This document shows positions 42,537 to 51,049 of a stretch of DNA of 64,000 bases, in pieces. Source of the DNA: Dryocola clanedunensis_A (GTDB lineage Bacteria; Pseudomonadota; Gammaproteobacteria; Enterobacterales; Enterobacteriaceae); assembly GCA_038405435.1 (NCBI GenBank), contig JBBYHZ010000001.1; one strand, 5' to 3'. A program made the translations under genes and the position numbers. The notes below the pieces were generated by a model. It worked only from the letters and a program-made list of their open reading frames with translations. It ran no database searches and had not been told where the DNA came from. The first letter of the stretch is position 1, and each line of letters starts with the position of its first letter.

Positions 42537-43601
42537 TCAGAAATCTTCGTTGGTTTCAGCGACATTTTTGTCGTGATCGTCAACGACGAAATCTGGCGTA
42601 CCGTCCTGGTTGTTCAACAGCATTTCGCGCAGTTTTTTCTCGATCTCTGCGGACATTGGCTTGTTCTCTTTCAGGAAGTTGCTGGCATTCGCTTTACCCT
42701 GGCCGATTTTCTCGCCGTTGTAGCTGTACCACGCGCCCGCTTTTTCGATGAACTTGTGCTTCACGCCCAGGTCAACCAGCTCGCCGTAGAAGTTAATGCC
42801 TTCACCGTACATGATCTGGAATTCAGCCTGCTTGAACGGCGCAGCGATTTTGTTTTTGACCACTTTAACGCGGGTTTCGCTGCCGACCACGTTGTCGCCA
42901 TCTTTCACCGCGCCAATACGGCGGATATCCAGACGCACGGAAGCGTAGAACTTCAGGGCGTTACCGCCGGTCGTGGTTTCCGGGTTACCGAACATAACGC
43001 CAATCTTCATACGAATCTGGTTGATGAAGATAAGCATGGTGTTGGACTGCTTCAGGTTACCGGCCAGCTTACGCATCGCCTGGCTCATCATACGTGCCGC
43101 GAGGCCCATGTGAGAGTCACCGATTTCGCCTTCGATTTCCGCTTTCGGCGTCAGGGCCGCCACGGAGTCAACGACGATAACGTCTACCGCACCGGAACGC
43201 GCCAGCGCGTCACAGATTTCCAGCGCTTGTTCGCCGGTGTCCGGCTGAGAACACAGCAGGTTGTCGATATCCACACCGAGTTTCTTCGCATAGACCGGGT
43301 CCAGCGCGTGTTCCGCATCGATAAACGCACAGGTTTTACCGTCACGTTGTGCGGCGGCGATAACCTGCAGGGTCAGCGTCGTTTTACCTGAAGATTCTGG
43401 CCCGTAGATTTCAACGATACGGCCCATTGGCAGGCCACCGGCCCCCAGCGCGATATCCAGTGAAAGTGAACCGGTAGAGATCGTTTCCACGTCCATGGAA
43501 CGGTCTTCACCCAGGCGCATGATGGAGCCTTTACCGAATTGTTTTTCAATCTGGCCAAGTGCTGCCGCTAACGCCTTCTGTTTGTTTTCGTCGATAGCCA
43601 T
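42537..43601 (-). CDS. recA: Recombinase RecA
   Basis: 354 aa from ATG 43601 (MAIDENKQKALAAALGQIEK); the frame extends to 43670 but the conserved start and ribosome-binding site (CAGGAGT) decide. Walker A GPESSGKT is at 67-74, and the acidic C-terminal tail is present. It drives strand exchange and LexA cleavage. It is controlled by the LexA box at 43674-43693. Confidence 0.98.
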   Translation of the reverse strand: MAIDENKQKALAAALGQIEKQFGKGSIMRLGEDRSMDVETISTGSLSLDIALGAGGLPMGRIVEIYGPESSGKTTLTLQVIAAAQRDGKTCAFIDAEHALDPVYAKKLGVDIDNLLCSQPDTGEQALEICDALARSGAVDVIVVDSVAALTPKAEIEGEIGDSHMGLAARMMSQAMRKLAGNLKQSNTMLIFINQIRMKIGVMFGNPETTTGGNALKFYASVRLDIRRIGAVKDGDNVVGSETRVKVVKNKIAAPFKQAEFQIMYGEGINFYGELVDLGVKHKFIEKAGAWYSYNGEKIGQGKANASNFLKENKPMSAEIEKKLREMLLNNQDGTPDFVVDDHDKNVAETNEDF

Positions 43602-43669
43602 TTTTACTCCTGTCATGCAGGGTGAGCGCTGATGCGCTACGCTGCGTTCGAATACAATTTGTTGAGGCA

Positions 43670-43697
43670 ATTATACTGTATGGTCATACAGTATCAA
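43670..43697 (-). promoter_or_regulatory. recA promoter
   Basis: On the minus strand: -35 TTGATA (43697-43692), 16-bp spacer, -10 TATAAT (43675-43670). This is the same pair of hexamers as the E. coli recA promoter. The LexA box lies between and overlaps both. Confidence 0.9.
43674..43693. promoter_or_regulatory. LexA (SOS) box of recA
   Basis: TACTGTATGGTCATACAGTA carries perfect CTGT-N8-ACAG with TA flanks on both sides, a high-affinity LexA operator. Its right half (43684-43693) is also the last ten coding bases of pncC, including the stop codon. Confidence 0.95.
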
Positions 43698-44193
43698 GCT
43701 TATTTTTTAGAAATTCTTCCCACAGGGTTTGCAGGGCATATTCCGTGGATTTACGCCGTATCGCATCCCGGTCACCGTCAAAAAGCTGCTGGCGGGCAAT
43801 GGTGCCATCCTGCTTCGAGGCGAAGCCAAACCACACCGTGCCTACCGGTTTTTCATCGCTGCCACCGTTGGGACCGGCTATACCGCTGACGGAAATCGCG
43901 TAGTCTGCTCCGGCTGCATAAAGCGCGCCCTGCGCCATTTCACGAACCACGGCTTCACTGACCGCGCCATGCGTTTCAAGCGTGCCGCTGTCAACGCCGA
44001 TCATTTGATGTTTGGCGTCGTTGCTGTATGTCACAAAGCCGCGTTCAAACCAGGCCGAGCTTCCCGACACATCCGTAATGACCTTGGCTATCCATCCGCC
44101 GGTACAGGATTCTGCGGTGGTTACGGTAGCCCCCAGCGGGCCTAAAGCCTCGCCTAGTTGATGGCTTAGCTGTCGCAATGTTTTATCCGTCAT
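43684..44193 (-). CDS. pncC: Nicotinamide-nucleotide amidohydrolase PncC
   Basis: 169 aa from ATG 44193, preceded by GGAG; the frame extends seven codons further. The CinA C-terminal-type domain has the catalytic Ser in the AESCTGGW motif (about residue 29) and SGIAGPNGG later. It deamidates NMN to nicotinate mononucleotide in the pyridine nucleotide cycle. It is four residues longer than E. coli PncC at the C-terminus, where it runs into the recA LexA box. Confidence 0.93.
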   Translation of the reverse strand: MTDKTLRQLSHQLGEALGPLGATVTTAESCTGGWIAKVITDVSGSSAWFERGFVTYSNDAKHQMIGVDSGTLETHGAVSEAVVREMAQGALYAAGADYAISVSGIAGPNGGSDEKPVGTVWFGFASKQDGTIARQQLFDGDRDAIRRKSTEYALQTLWEEFLKNKLDTV

Positions 44194-44292
44194 AGCTGCT
44201 CCGATTGTAGTCATGTCGTTTATTACCAGGATAGCACTTTACGGCGCTTTCAGAAGATTACATCACGAAGCCCGAGGACGATTCCAGAAATG

Positions 44293-44315
44293 AAAAAGGC
44301 CAGCAGAAGCTGGCC
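44293..44315 (-). terminator. Terminator of the metal ABC operon
   Basis: Stem GGCCAGC / GCTGGCC with AGAA loop. On the minus strand it is followed by TTTTTC. It lies just past the binding-protein stop. Confidence 0.85.
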
Positions 44316-44321
44316 CGGGGG

Positions 44322-45200
44322 TTATTTCATGCTGCTGGCAATGGTTTCGACGTTATGTTTGAACGCCATTTCATAGGTCGCAGCCGGGCCGTCTGCGGCA
44401 GATAACGCTTCAGGATAAAGCTCCCCGCCCGGCTTCGCTCCGCTGGCTGTGGCAATCTGCTGCACCAGGCGCGGATCGGTCTGATTCTCGATAAAGTAGG
44501 TTTTGATCTGCTGTGTCTTGAGCTGCTTAATTAACGCGGCCACGTCGCTGGCGCTGGCCTGAGCTTCCGTCGAGAAACCCACCGGAGCCAGGAACGTTAC
44601 CCCGTATGCCTTACCAAAGTAGCCAAACGCATCGTGGCTGGTCAGCACATGGCGACGCGCTTTTGGAATTGCTTCGAAGCGCGTTTTCGCCCAGCTATCC
44701 AGCAGTTTCAGGCGCGTAATGTACTCTTCACCCCCCTGACGAATCTCCGGCGCGTCCTGTGGGTCGGCAGCAATCAGCGCCTGCATAATATTGCTGGCGT
44801 AAATCGAGCCGTTTTCCGCACTGTTCCATGCGTGCGGGTCGGTGATGGTTTTCCCGTCTTCTTCCATGCTGCGGGTATCCACCCCCTGAGAAGCAACAAC
44901 AACTTTGCCTTTATAGCCCGACGCGCTCACCAGCCGGTCCATCCACCCTTCCATACCCAGACCGCTGACGATCACGACATCCGCATGGCTCAGCGCCACG
45001 CTGTCTTTCGGGGACGGCTCAAAGCTGTGCGGGTCGCCGTCTGGTCCGACAAGGCTCGTCACTTTCACATGCTCGCCTCCCACCTGCTTTGCCATATCCG
45101 CCAGTACGGTAAAACTGGTTACGACGTTTATTTCTTTCGCCATTGCCGCCTGGCCTGAAACCGCCACGGCTAACGTTAGTGCCATCCCAAAACGTTTCAT
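44322..45200 (-). CDS. Metal (zinc/manganese-type) ABC transporter binding protein
   Basis: 292 aa, ZnuA/TroA/SitA cluster A-I binding protein. It has a signal peptide (1 to about 21) and metal ligands His58 (DPHSFEP), His123 (DPHAWN) and His189 (TSHDAF), plus an acidic residue near the C-terminus. The His-rich loop characteristic of ZnuA is absent; only a short MEEDGKT stretch precedes the second His. Family cannot decide Zn against Mn, but the Zur-like box upstream of the operon argues for zinc. It overlaps the permease gene by 4 bp. Confidence 0.9.
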   Translation of the reverse strand: MKRFGMALTLAVAVSGQAAMAKEINVVTSFTVLADMAKQVGGEHVKVTSLVGPDGDPHSFEPSPKDSVALSHADVVIVSGLGMEGWMDRLVSASGYKGKVVVASQGVDTRSMEEDGKTITDPHAWNSAENGSIYASNIMQALIAADPQDAPEIRQGGEEYITRLKLLDSWAKTRFEAIPKARRHVLTSHDAFGYFGKAYGVTFLAPVGFSTEAQASASDVAALIKQLKTQQIKTYFIENQTDPRLVQQIATASGAKPGGELYPEALSAADGPAATYEMAFKHNVETIASSMK

Positions 45201-46081
45201 TTAATCCCCTTGCTGATTGTTAACCCATTCCGGAAGAAGCTCCGAAGTAGCCCACTGCGTGGCCCGAAAAGAAGAGACAGAACGAATGCGCCGCTGGCGG
45301 TCAGCACGATAGCAGGCCCGGCAGGCAGCGAGGCGCTGAATGACCAGGCCAGACCAAGCCAGGCGCAGCCCAGGCCGCAAAGCACCGCAATAGCCATTGA
45401 ACCCGCCAGCGTTTTCGCCCAGCAGCGGGCGGCAACGGCGGGAAGCATCATCAGACCGACGGACATCAACGTGCCGAGTATCTGAAAGCCAGCCACCAGG
45501 TTAAGCACCAGCAGTGCCAGAAAAATGCCGTGCAATAGATGAGGAACCAGACGGCCGTTGACCCGCAGAAACGCCCGGTCGAACGTCTCCATGACCAGGC
45601 CGCGATAAATTAACGCCAGCAGGATCAGGGTGACGCTGGCAATTATGCCGACAAATATTGTCGCACCACCGTCAACGGCGAGGATGGAACCGAATAACAG
45701 ATGAAGCAGGTCGACGCTCGAACCACGCAGGGAAATCAGCGTGACGCCCAGAGCCAGGGACCCCAGGTAAAATCCGGCGAAGCTGGCATCTTCTTTAAGA
45801 TTAGTGCGGGCGCTTACCAGCCCGGAAATTAGCGCCACCGCTACTCCGGCAATAAAGCCGCCAATGCCCATTGCCACCAGCGACATGCCAGCAAGCAGAT
45901 ACCCCACGGCAACCCCCGGCAAAATCGCGTGGGATAAGGCATCACCCACCAGGCTCATCCTGCGCAGCAGCAGGAAGAGCCCCAGCGGAGCCGTGCTCAG
46001 CGATAGAGCCAGACAGGCAACCAGCGCCCGGCGCATAAAGCCGTAGTCAATAAACGGCTCGATTAAAAAGTGATAGATCAT
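45197..46081 (-). CDS. Metal ABC transporter permease
   Basis: 294 aa ZnuB/SitC-type permease (ABC-3 family) with about eight to nine hydrophobic helices and the LVGDALSHAILPGVAVGYLL segment shared by the family. It forms the channel for the transporter. It overlaps both neighbours by 4 bp in a compact operon. Confidence 0.92.
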   Translation of the reverse strand: MIYHFLIEPFIDYGFMRRALVACLALSLSTAPLGLFLLLRRMSLVGDALSHAILPGVAVGYLLAGMSLVAMGIGGFIAGVAVALISGLVSARTNLKEDASFAGFYLGSLALGVTLISLRGSSVDLLHLLFGSILAVDGGATIFVGIIASVTLILLALIYRGLVMETFDRAFLRVNGRLVPHLLHGIFLALLVLNLVAGFQILGTLMSVGLMMLPAVAARCWAKTLAGSMAIAVLCGLGCAWLGLAWSFSASLPAGPAIVLTASGAFVLSLLFGPRSGLLRSFFRNGLTISKGIK

Positions 46082-46773
46082 GCGGATAGCGCCAGATGAG
46101 AGCCTGATGACTGGTAACGAGGTAAAACTTGTGACGTTGCTCCCCAGTGCGTGGTTTCAGGGCCAAGCAGCAGAACATCAGGGAAAAAACGCTCTACGAG
46201 TTCGTTATCATGCAGCACGGTGATTATCGTCTGCCCCTCCTCGTGCATCTGCCGAATAAGCGTCATCAGGAAGTTTGTGGTCTGCACGTCAATACCGGTG
46301 AAAGGCTCATCCAGCAGCACCAGCGGCGCATTCTGGACAAGCAGACGAGCAAAGAGCATGCGCTGGTACTGGCCGCCGGACAGGGTTTCAATGGGCTGCT
46401 TCGCCATGGCGCTCAGCCCGACGCGTTCAATAGCCTCCGCCACCCGTAGCCTGCACCGATGGGTAAGGCCGGAAAAAATGCTCCGCGCGGGCCAGCTTCC
46501 CATGCTCACCACGTCGTAAACCGTCGCCGGGAACTGGCGATCCATTTCGGCAAGCTGCGGCAGCCAGGCCACGCGTGGCATGGCCCCGCGGGTATAAATG
46601 ACCTTCCCGGAGACGGGAGCCTGAAGCCGAATCAGCGTTTTCAGCAGCGTCGATTTTCCCGTGCCGTTCGCGCCGATCACCGCCGTCATGCCGCCCGCGT
46701 GAAAGGTACCGGATAGCGCGGGAGCGACCGCCCTGCCCTGATAGCCCGGCACAACCCGTTCAAGCTCGATCAT
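46078..46773 (-). CDS. Metal ABC transporter ATP-binding protein
   Basis: 231 aa from ATG 46773, with Walker A GANGTGKS (about 32-39), signature LSGGQYQRMLFARLL and Walker B LVLLDEPFTGID. The frame is open back to a GTG at 46899, but the added residues are not ATPase-like, and another frame there encodes a hydrophobic peptide whose stop codon overlaps this ATG (ATGA). It energises the metal importer. Confidence 0.88.
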   Translation of the reverse strand: MIELERVVPGYQGRAVAPALSGTFHAGGMTAVIGANGTGKSTLLKTLIRLQAPVSGKVIYTRGAMPRVAWLPQLAEMDRQFPATVYDVVSMGSWPARSIFSGLTHRCRLRVAEAIERVGLSAMAKQPIETLSGGQYQRMLFARLLVQNAPLVLLDEPFTGIDVQTTNFLMTLIRQMHEEGQTIITVLHDNELVERFFPDVLLLGPETTHWGATSQVLPRYQSSGSHLALSA

Positions 46774-46889
46774 GGCAGCGCAACCGCCCATAAAACAGCC
46801 AGCCAAAGGCAGCCCAGCACGAGGAGAATCCCCCCGGCACGCAGCAGCGCGGAGGCGGAGAAAAGCGTTGAGGGATGGGGTAAAGCCAT
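46770..46889 (-). CDS. Possible 39-aa single-helix membrane protein leading the metal ABC operon
   Basis: Small ORF starting at ATG 46889 and ending in TGA at 46772-46770, overlapping the ATPase start as ATGA. The product has a polar N-terminus (MALPHPSTLFSASALLR) followed by a strongly hydrophobic stretch of about 20 residues rich in Leu, Val and Trp, and ends Pro. The frame lies between the Zur-like box and the first known gene, with the stop-start overlap seen elsewhere in this operon. The ribosome-binding site is weak (GAG at about -12). It could be a real accessory peptide or only a leader for translation coupling; I cannot match it to a family. Confidence 0.45.
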   Translation of the reverse strand: MALPHPSTLFSASALLRAGGILLVLGCLWLAVLWAVALP

Positions 46890-46910
46890 GGGAGCACACT
46901 CAAATTGATT

Positions 46911-46925
46911 TGTTATAACATAACA
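46911..46925. promoter_or_regulatory. Zur-like box upstream of the metal ABC operon
   Basis: TGTTATAACATAACA has TGTTAT and ATAACA arms around three bases. It matches the core of the enterobacterial Zur consensus (TGTTATAWTATAACA) at all but one position. It lies 22 bp upstream of the small ORF and 138 bp upstream of the ATPase start, as expected for a zinc-repressed promoter. Confidence 0.7.
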
Positions 46926-46974
46926 TAAACCAGCCTGAGCAACTTGTAAATTGCGGAGTTAAACCAAAGCTAAA

Positions 46975-46996
46975 CCGGCGGCAACATGGCCGCCGG
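46975..46996 (-). terminator. mltB terminator-like hairpin
   Basis: CCGGCGGC / GCCGCCGG around a short loop, 33 bp past the mltB stop. On the minus strand it is followed by TTTAGC, a weak T-run. Confidence 0.55.
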
Positions 46997-47029
46997 AAAA
47001 AGAACGCGTCCCGGAACGGGGCGGGCTAA

Positions 47030-48106
47030 TTACTGAACGCGCGCCAGCGCAACCGCCTGGCCAAGCTGCCAGACTGCCATCGCGTAGTGCGTGCTGTGGT
47101 TATAGCGGGTGATAGTGTAGAAGTTCGGCATGCCGTACCAGTACTGATAGCGGTCGCCCATATCCAGACGCAGAAGGCTGGCTTCCTGATGGTCGCCCAG
47201 CGAACTCTGCGGCGTCAGGCCGGACTGCTGCAGTGCAGAGACTGAGTATTTGGTTTTGAAACCATCCGCCAGCCCCGGCACCTGCCCGTTTGCCGGTACC
47301 GCAACCAGATCGCCCTTCACCCAGCCGTGGCCTTTGAAGTAGTTCGCCACGCTGCCGATGGCATCTTCCGGATCCCACAGGTTAACGTGGCCGTCGCCGT
47401 TGAAATCAACCGCGTACTCTTTGAAAGAAGAAGGCATAAACTGGCCGTAGCCCATGGCGCCCGCGAAGGAACCTTTAAGCGCCAGCGGGTCATCCCCTTC
47501 GTTACGCGCCATGATCAGGAAGGTTTCCAGCTCGCTTGCAAAGTACTGCGCGCGGCGTGGATAAGCGAACGCCAGGGTAGACAGCGCATCAATAATGCGG
47601 GTTTTACCCATCACGCGGCCCCAGCGGGTTTCCACGCCGATAATCCCGACGATGATTTCAGGCGGTACGCCGTAGACCTGGAAAGCGCGCTTGAGCGCAT
47701 CATCATACTGGTTCCAGAAAGCCACGCCGTTTTGCACGTTATCAGGCGTGATAAATTTAGCGCGGTAGCGCAGCCATGCACCGTTCGGGCCCGGAGGCGG
47801 TGCAGTAGTCGGCGCCTGCTGATCCATCAGGCGCAGCACGTAGTTCAGTTTTTTAGTCTGCGAAAAGACTTCATGCAGCTGCTGGCGATCGAAGCCGTGC
47901 TCGCTGACCATCTTGTCGATAAATTTTTCAGCTTCCGGGTTGTAGGCAAAATCCCCGGTTTGCATAAAAACATCATGCTGCGGCTGCAGCAGGAAACCAC
48001 CGGATGGCGCACCAGCCGTCTGCTGACTCTGCGTCTCGGTTTTCGGCTTGCTGCTACAAGCGCTGAGTAATACAAGAAGAGGGAGAAGTGCTGCTGAATA
48101 ACGCAT
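47030..48106 (-). CDS. mltB: Membrane-bound lytic murein transglycosylase B
   Basis: 358 aa (361 in E. coli). Lipobox LLSAC with Cys17, so it is an outer membrane lipoprotein. The lysozyme-like SLT domain carries the catalytic Glu in GIIGVETRWG and the SFAGAMGYGQFMPSS segment. An EF-hand-like loop (DFNGDGHVNLWD) binds calcium in the family. It cleaves glycan strands to 1,6-anhydro products. In E. coli the srl operon follows; here the next gene is mutS. Confidence 0.95.
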   Translation of the reverse strand: MRYSAALLPLLVLLSACSSKPKTETQSQQTAGAPSGGFLLQPQHDVFMQTGDFAYNPEAEKFIDKMVSEHGFDRQQLHEVFSQTKKLNYVLRLMDQQAPTTAPPPGPNGAWLRYRAKFITPDNVQNGVAFWNQYDDALKRAFQVYGVPPEIIVGIIGVETRWGRVMGKTRIIDALSTLAFAYPRRAQYFASELETFLIMARNEGDDPLALKGSFAGAMGYGQFMPSSFKEYAVDFNGDGHVNLWDPEDAIGSVANYFKGHGWVKGDLVAVPANGQVPGLADGFKTKYSVSALQQSGLTPQSSLGDHQEASLLRLDMGDRYQYWYGMPNFYTITRYNHSTHYAMAVWQLGQAVALARVQ

Positions 48107-48397
48107 GGGCGGTGATATCCGTATGTCTGACCAGTATGGGTTTCACTAATGGTAAAGCAAAATGGCAAAAACATCCGCAGCGAAAATAACGAGAATATTT
48201 AGTTATAAATTACCGATTAAATTTCACGCTTGCAGAGGCCAGGATTTTCAAGTTCTTCCCCCTTTTGCCACTCAGCCAGCAGGATGTGAGATGCACCGAA
48301 TCCTCCCATTATGATACGCTTTGCAGCACTCGCGATCCTGACCCGGATGTTCAGGATTGCTTTTTAATTCGACTACGAAGTTGGTTAATAAAATCAA

Positions 48398-50959
48398 ATG
48401 ACTACTATGGAAAACTTCGACGGCCACACCCCCATGATGCAGCAGTATCTGCGCCTGAAGGCCCAGCATCCTGAAATTCTGCTGTTTTACCGCATGGGTG
48501 ACTTTTACGAACTCTTTTATGATGATGCGAAACGCGCATCGCAGCTGCTGGACATCTCGCTGACCAAACGCGGGGCTTCAGCGGGCGAGCCTATCCCCAT
48601 GGCGGGCGTACCGTACCACGCCGTAGAAAACTACCTGGCTAAACTGGTCAACCTCGGTGAATCCGCCGCGATTTGCGAGCAGATTGGCGATCCGGCAACC
48701 AGCAAAGGGCCGGTCGAGCGCAAAGTTGTGCGTATCGTGACGCCCGGCACCATCAGCGACGAAGCGCTGCTCCAGGAGCGCCAGGACAACCTGCTCGCCG
48801 CCATCTGGCAGGACAGTAAAGGTTTCGGCTACGCGACGCTGGATATCAGCTCCGGCCGTTTCCGCCTGAGCCAGCCGGAAGATGCCGAAACCATGGCCGC
48901 CGAGCTCCAGCGCACTAATCCTGCTGAGCTGCTGTATGCGGAAGATTTTGCCGAGATGCGCCTGATAGAAGGCCGCCGCGGCCTGCGCCGCCGACCGCTG
49001 TGGGAGTTTGAGATTGAAACCGCCCGCCAGCAGCTGAACCTGCAGTTTGGCACCCGTGATTTAACGGGCTTCGGCGTCGAAAATGCCCGTCACGCCCTTT
49101 GTGCTGCGGGCTGCCTGCTGCAGTACGTTAAAGATACCCAGCGCACCTCGCTGCCGCACATCCGCTCCGTCACCATGGACAGGCAGCAGGACAGCATCAT
49201 TATGGATGCCGCCACGCGCCGCAACCTGGAGATCACCCAGAACCTGGCCGGTGGCTTTGAAAATACGCTGGCGTCGGTGCTGGACTGCACCGTCACGCCG
49301 ATGGGCAGCCGCATGCTTAAACGCTGGCTGCATATGCCCGTCCGCAGCGTCGATGTACTGAAGAAACGTCAGAGTACCATTGCCGCCCTGCAGGACCGCA
49401 CGGCGGAGATCCAGCCGGTGCTGCGTCAGGTTGGCGACCTTGAGCGTATTCTCGCGCGTCTGGCTCTACGTACCGCCCGTCCACGCGATTTAGCCCGCAT
49501 GCGTTACGCCTTCCAGCAGCTTCCGGAGCTGCGTGAAATGCTGGCGGACGTGCCAACGGATTACGTGCAGACGTTGCGCGAGAATATGGGCGAGTTTACC
49601 GAACTCCGCGAACTGCTTGAGCGCGCGGTTATCGAATCTCCGCCGGTTCTGGTACGTGACGGAGGCGTTATCGCGCCGGGCTATAACGAAGAGCTGGACG
49701 AATGGCGCGCGCTGGCAGACGGCGCGACGGACTACCTCGATAAGCTGGAAATCCGCGAACGTGAAAGACTGGGGCTGGATACGCTGAAAGTCGGCTACAA
49801 CGCCGTGCACGGCTACTTCATCCAGATAAGCCGTGGGCAAAGCCACCATGCGCCAATCCACTATGTCCGCCGCCAGACGCTGAAAAACGCCGAGCGCTAC
49901 ATTATTCCCGAGCTGAAAGAGTATGAGGATAAGGTGCTGACCTCGAAGGGCAAGGCGCTGGCGCTTGAGAAACAGCTCTACGATCAGCTGTTTGATATGC
50001 TGCTGCCGCATCTGGAAGCCCTGCAGCAAAGCGCCACCGCGCTTGCGGAGCTGGACGTGCTGATCAACCTTGCCGAACGCGCCTATACCCTGAACTATAC
50101 CTGTCCGCAGCTTAGCGATAAGCCGGGCATAAAGGTAGTTGGTGGACGTCACCCGGTGGTCGAGAAAGTGTTGAGCGAACCGTTTATTGCTAACCCGCTT
50201 AACCTGTCACCCCAGCGACGTATGCTGATTATCACCGGTCCGAATATGGGCGGTAAAAGTACCTATATGCGGCAGTCGGCGCTGATCGTGCTGCTTGCCT
50301 ATATCGGCAGTTTTGTTCCCGCGCAGCAGGCCGAAATCGGCCCAATCGACCGTATCTTCACCCGGGTTGGGGCGGCAGACGATCTGGCATCCGGGCGCTC
50401 TACCTTCATGGTGGAGATGACAGAGACGGCCAATATTCTGCATAACGCCACCGAACATAGCCTGGTGCTGATGGACGAAATCGGACGCGGTACGTCAACC
50501 TATGACGGCCTGTCGCTCGCCTGGGCCTGTGCCGAAAATCTGGCAAACCGCATCAAGGCGCTGACGCTGTTTGCAACTCACTACTTCGAGCTGACCACCC
50601 TGCCGGAAAAAATGGAGGGCGTGGCCAACGTCCATCTGGACGCGCTGGAGCATGGCGATACCATTGCCTTCATGCACAGCGTGCAGGACGGCGCGGCAAG
50701 CAAAAGCTACGGTCTGGCCGTTGCGGCGCTGGCGGGTGTACCCAAGGAGGTGATTAAACGTGCGCGTCAGAAGCTGCGCGAGCTGGAGACAGTTTCCGGC
50801 AACACCGCAGCAACTCAGGTTGACGGCACGCAGATGTCGTTACTGTCGGTCGCGGAAGAGACGTCGCCTGCGGTAGAAGCGCTGGAAGCATTAGATCCGG
50901 ATTCCCTGTCGCCACGGCAGGCGCTGGAGTGGATTTATCGCCTGAAGAGTCTGGTGTAG
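48398..50959 (+). CDS. mutS: DNA mismatch repair protein MutS
   Basis: 853 aa, the E. coli length. The mismatch-recognition motif FYRMGDFYELF with its Phe-x-Glu is near residue 36. The ATPase domain has Walker A GPNMGGKST and LMDEIGRGTSTYDG. The C-terminal helix for tetramerisation ends RQALEWIYRLKSLV. It binds mispairs and recruits MutL. It is divergent from mltB (291-bp gap) and convergent with rpoS only 90 bp away. Confidence 0.98.
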   Translation: MTTMENFDGHTPMMQQYLRLKAQHPEILLFYRMGDFYELFYDDAKRASQLLDISLTKRGASAGEPIPMAGVPYHAVENYLAKLVNLGESAAICEQIGDPATSKGPVERKVVRIVTPGTISDEALLQERQDNLLAAIWQDSKGFGYATLDISSGRFRLSQPEDAETMAAELQRTNPAELLYAEDFAEMRLIEGRRGLRRRPLWEFEIETARQQLNLQFGTRDLTGFGVENARHALCAAGCLLQYVKDTQRTSLPHIRSVTMDRQQDSIIMDAATRRNLEITQNLAGGFENTLASVLDCTVTPMGSRMLKRWLHMPVRSVDVLKKRQSTIAALQDRTAEIQPVLRQVGDLERILARLALRTARPRDLARMRYAFQQLPELREMLADVPTDYVQTLRENMGEFTELRELLERAVIESPPVLVRDGGVIAPGYNEELDEWRALADGATDYLDKLEIRERERLGLDTLKVGYNAVHGYFIQISRGQSHHAPIHYVRRQTLKNAERYIIPELKEYEDKVLTSKGKALALEKQLYDQLFDMLLPHLEALQQSATALAELDVLINLAERAYTLNYTCPQLSDKPGIKVVGGRHPVVEKVLSEPFIANPLNLSPQRRMLIITGPNMGGKSTYMRQSALIVLLAYIGSFVPAQQAEIGPIDRIFTRVGAADDLASGRSTFMVEMTETANILHNATEHSLVLMDEIGRGTSTYDGLSLAWACAENLANRIKALTLFATHYFELTTLPEKMEGVANVHLDALEHGDTIAFMHSVQDGAASKSYGLAVAALAGVPKEVIKRARQKLRELETVSGNTAATQVDGTQMSLLSVAEETSPAVEALEALDPDSLSPRQALEWIYRLKSLV

Positions 50960-50964
50960 AAAAC

Positions 50965-50994
50965 GCCGGATGGCGCTGCGTTTATCCGGCCTAC
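50965..50994. repeat. REP element after mutS
   Basis: GCCGGATGGCGCTGCGTTTATCCGGC followed by CTAC: a classical REP palindrome in the mutS/rpoS gap. Confidence 0.8.
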
Positions 50995-51003
50995 AAAAAG
51001 CAT

Positions 51004-51036
51004 AAAAAAAGCGGTGACATCAGTCACCGCTTTTTT
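51004..51036. terminator. Bidirectional terminator between mutS and rpoS
   Basis: A7, stem GCGGTGAC / GTCACCGC with a four-base loop, then T6. It works on both strands and so serves both convergent genes. Confidence 0.9.
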
Positions 51037-51049
51037 ATTTGAAGAGTCT

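Noticed and set aside
46774..46899. Longer start (GTG 46899) for the metal ABC ATPase
   Set aside because: The extension is not ATPase-like, has no ribosome-binding site, and conflicts with the better small hydrophobic ORF ending in ATGA at the ATPase start.
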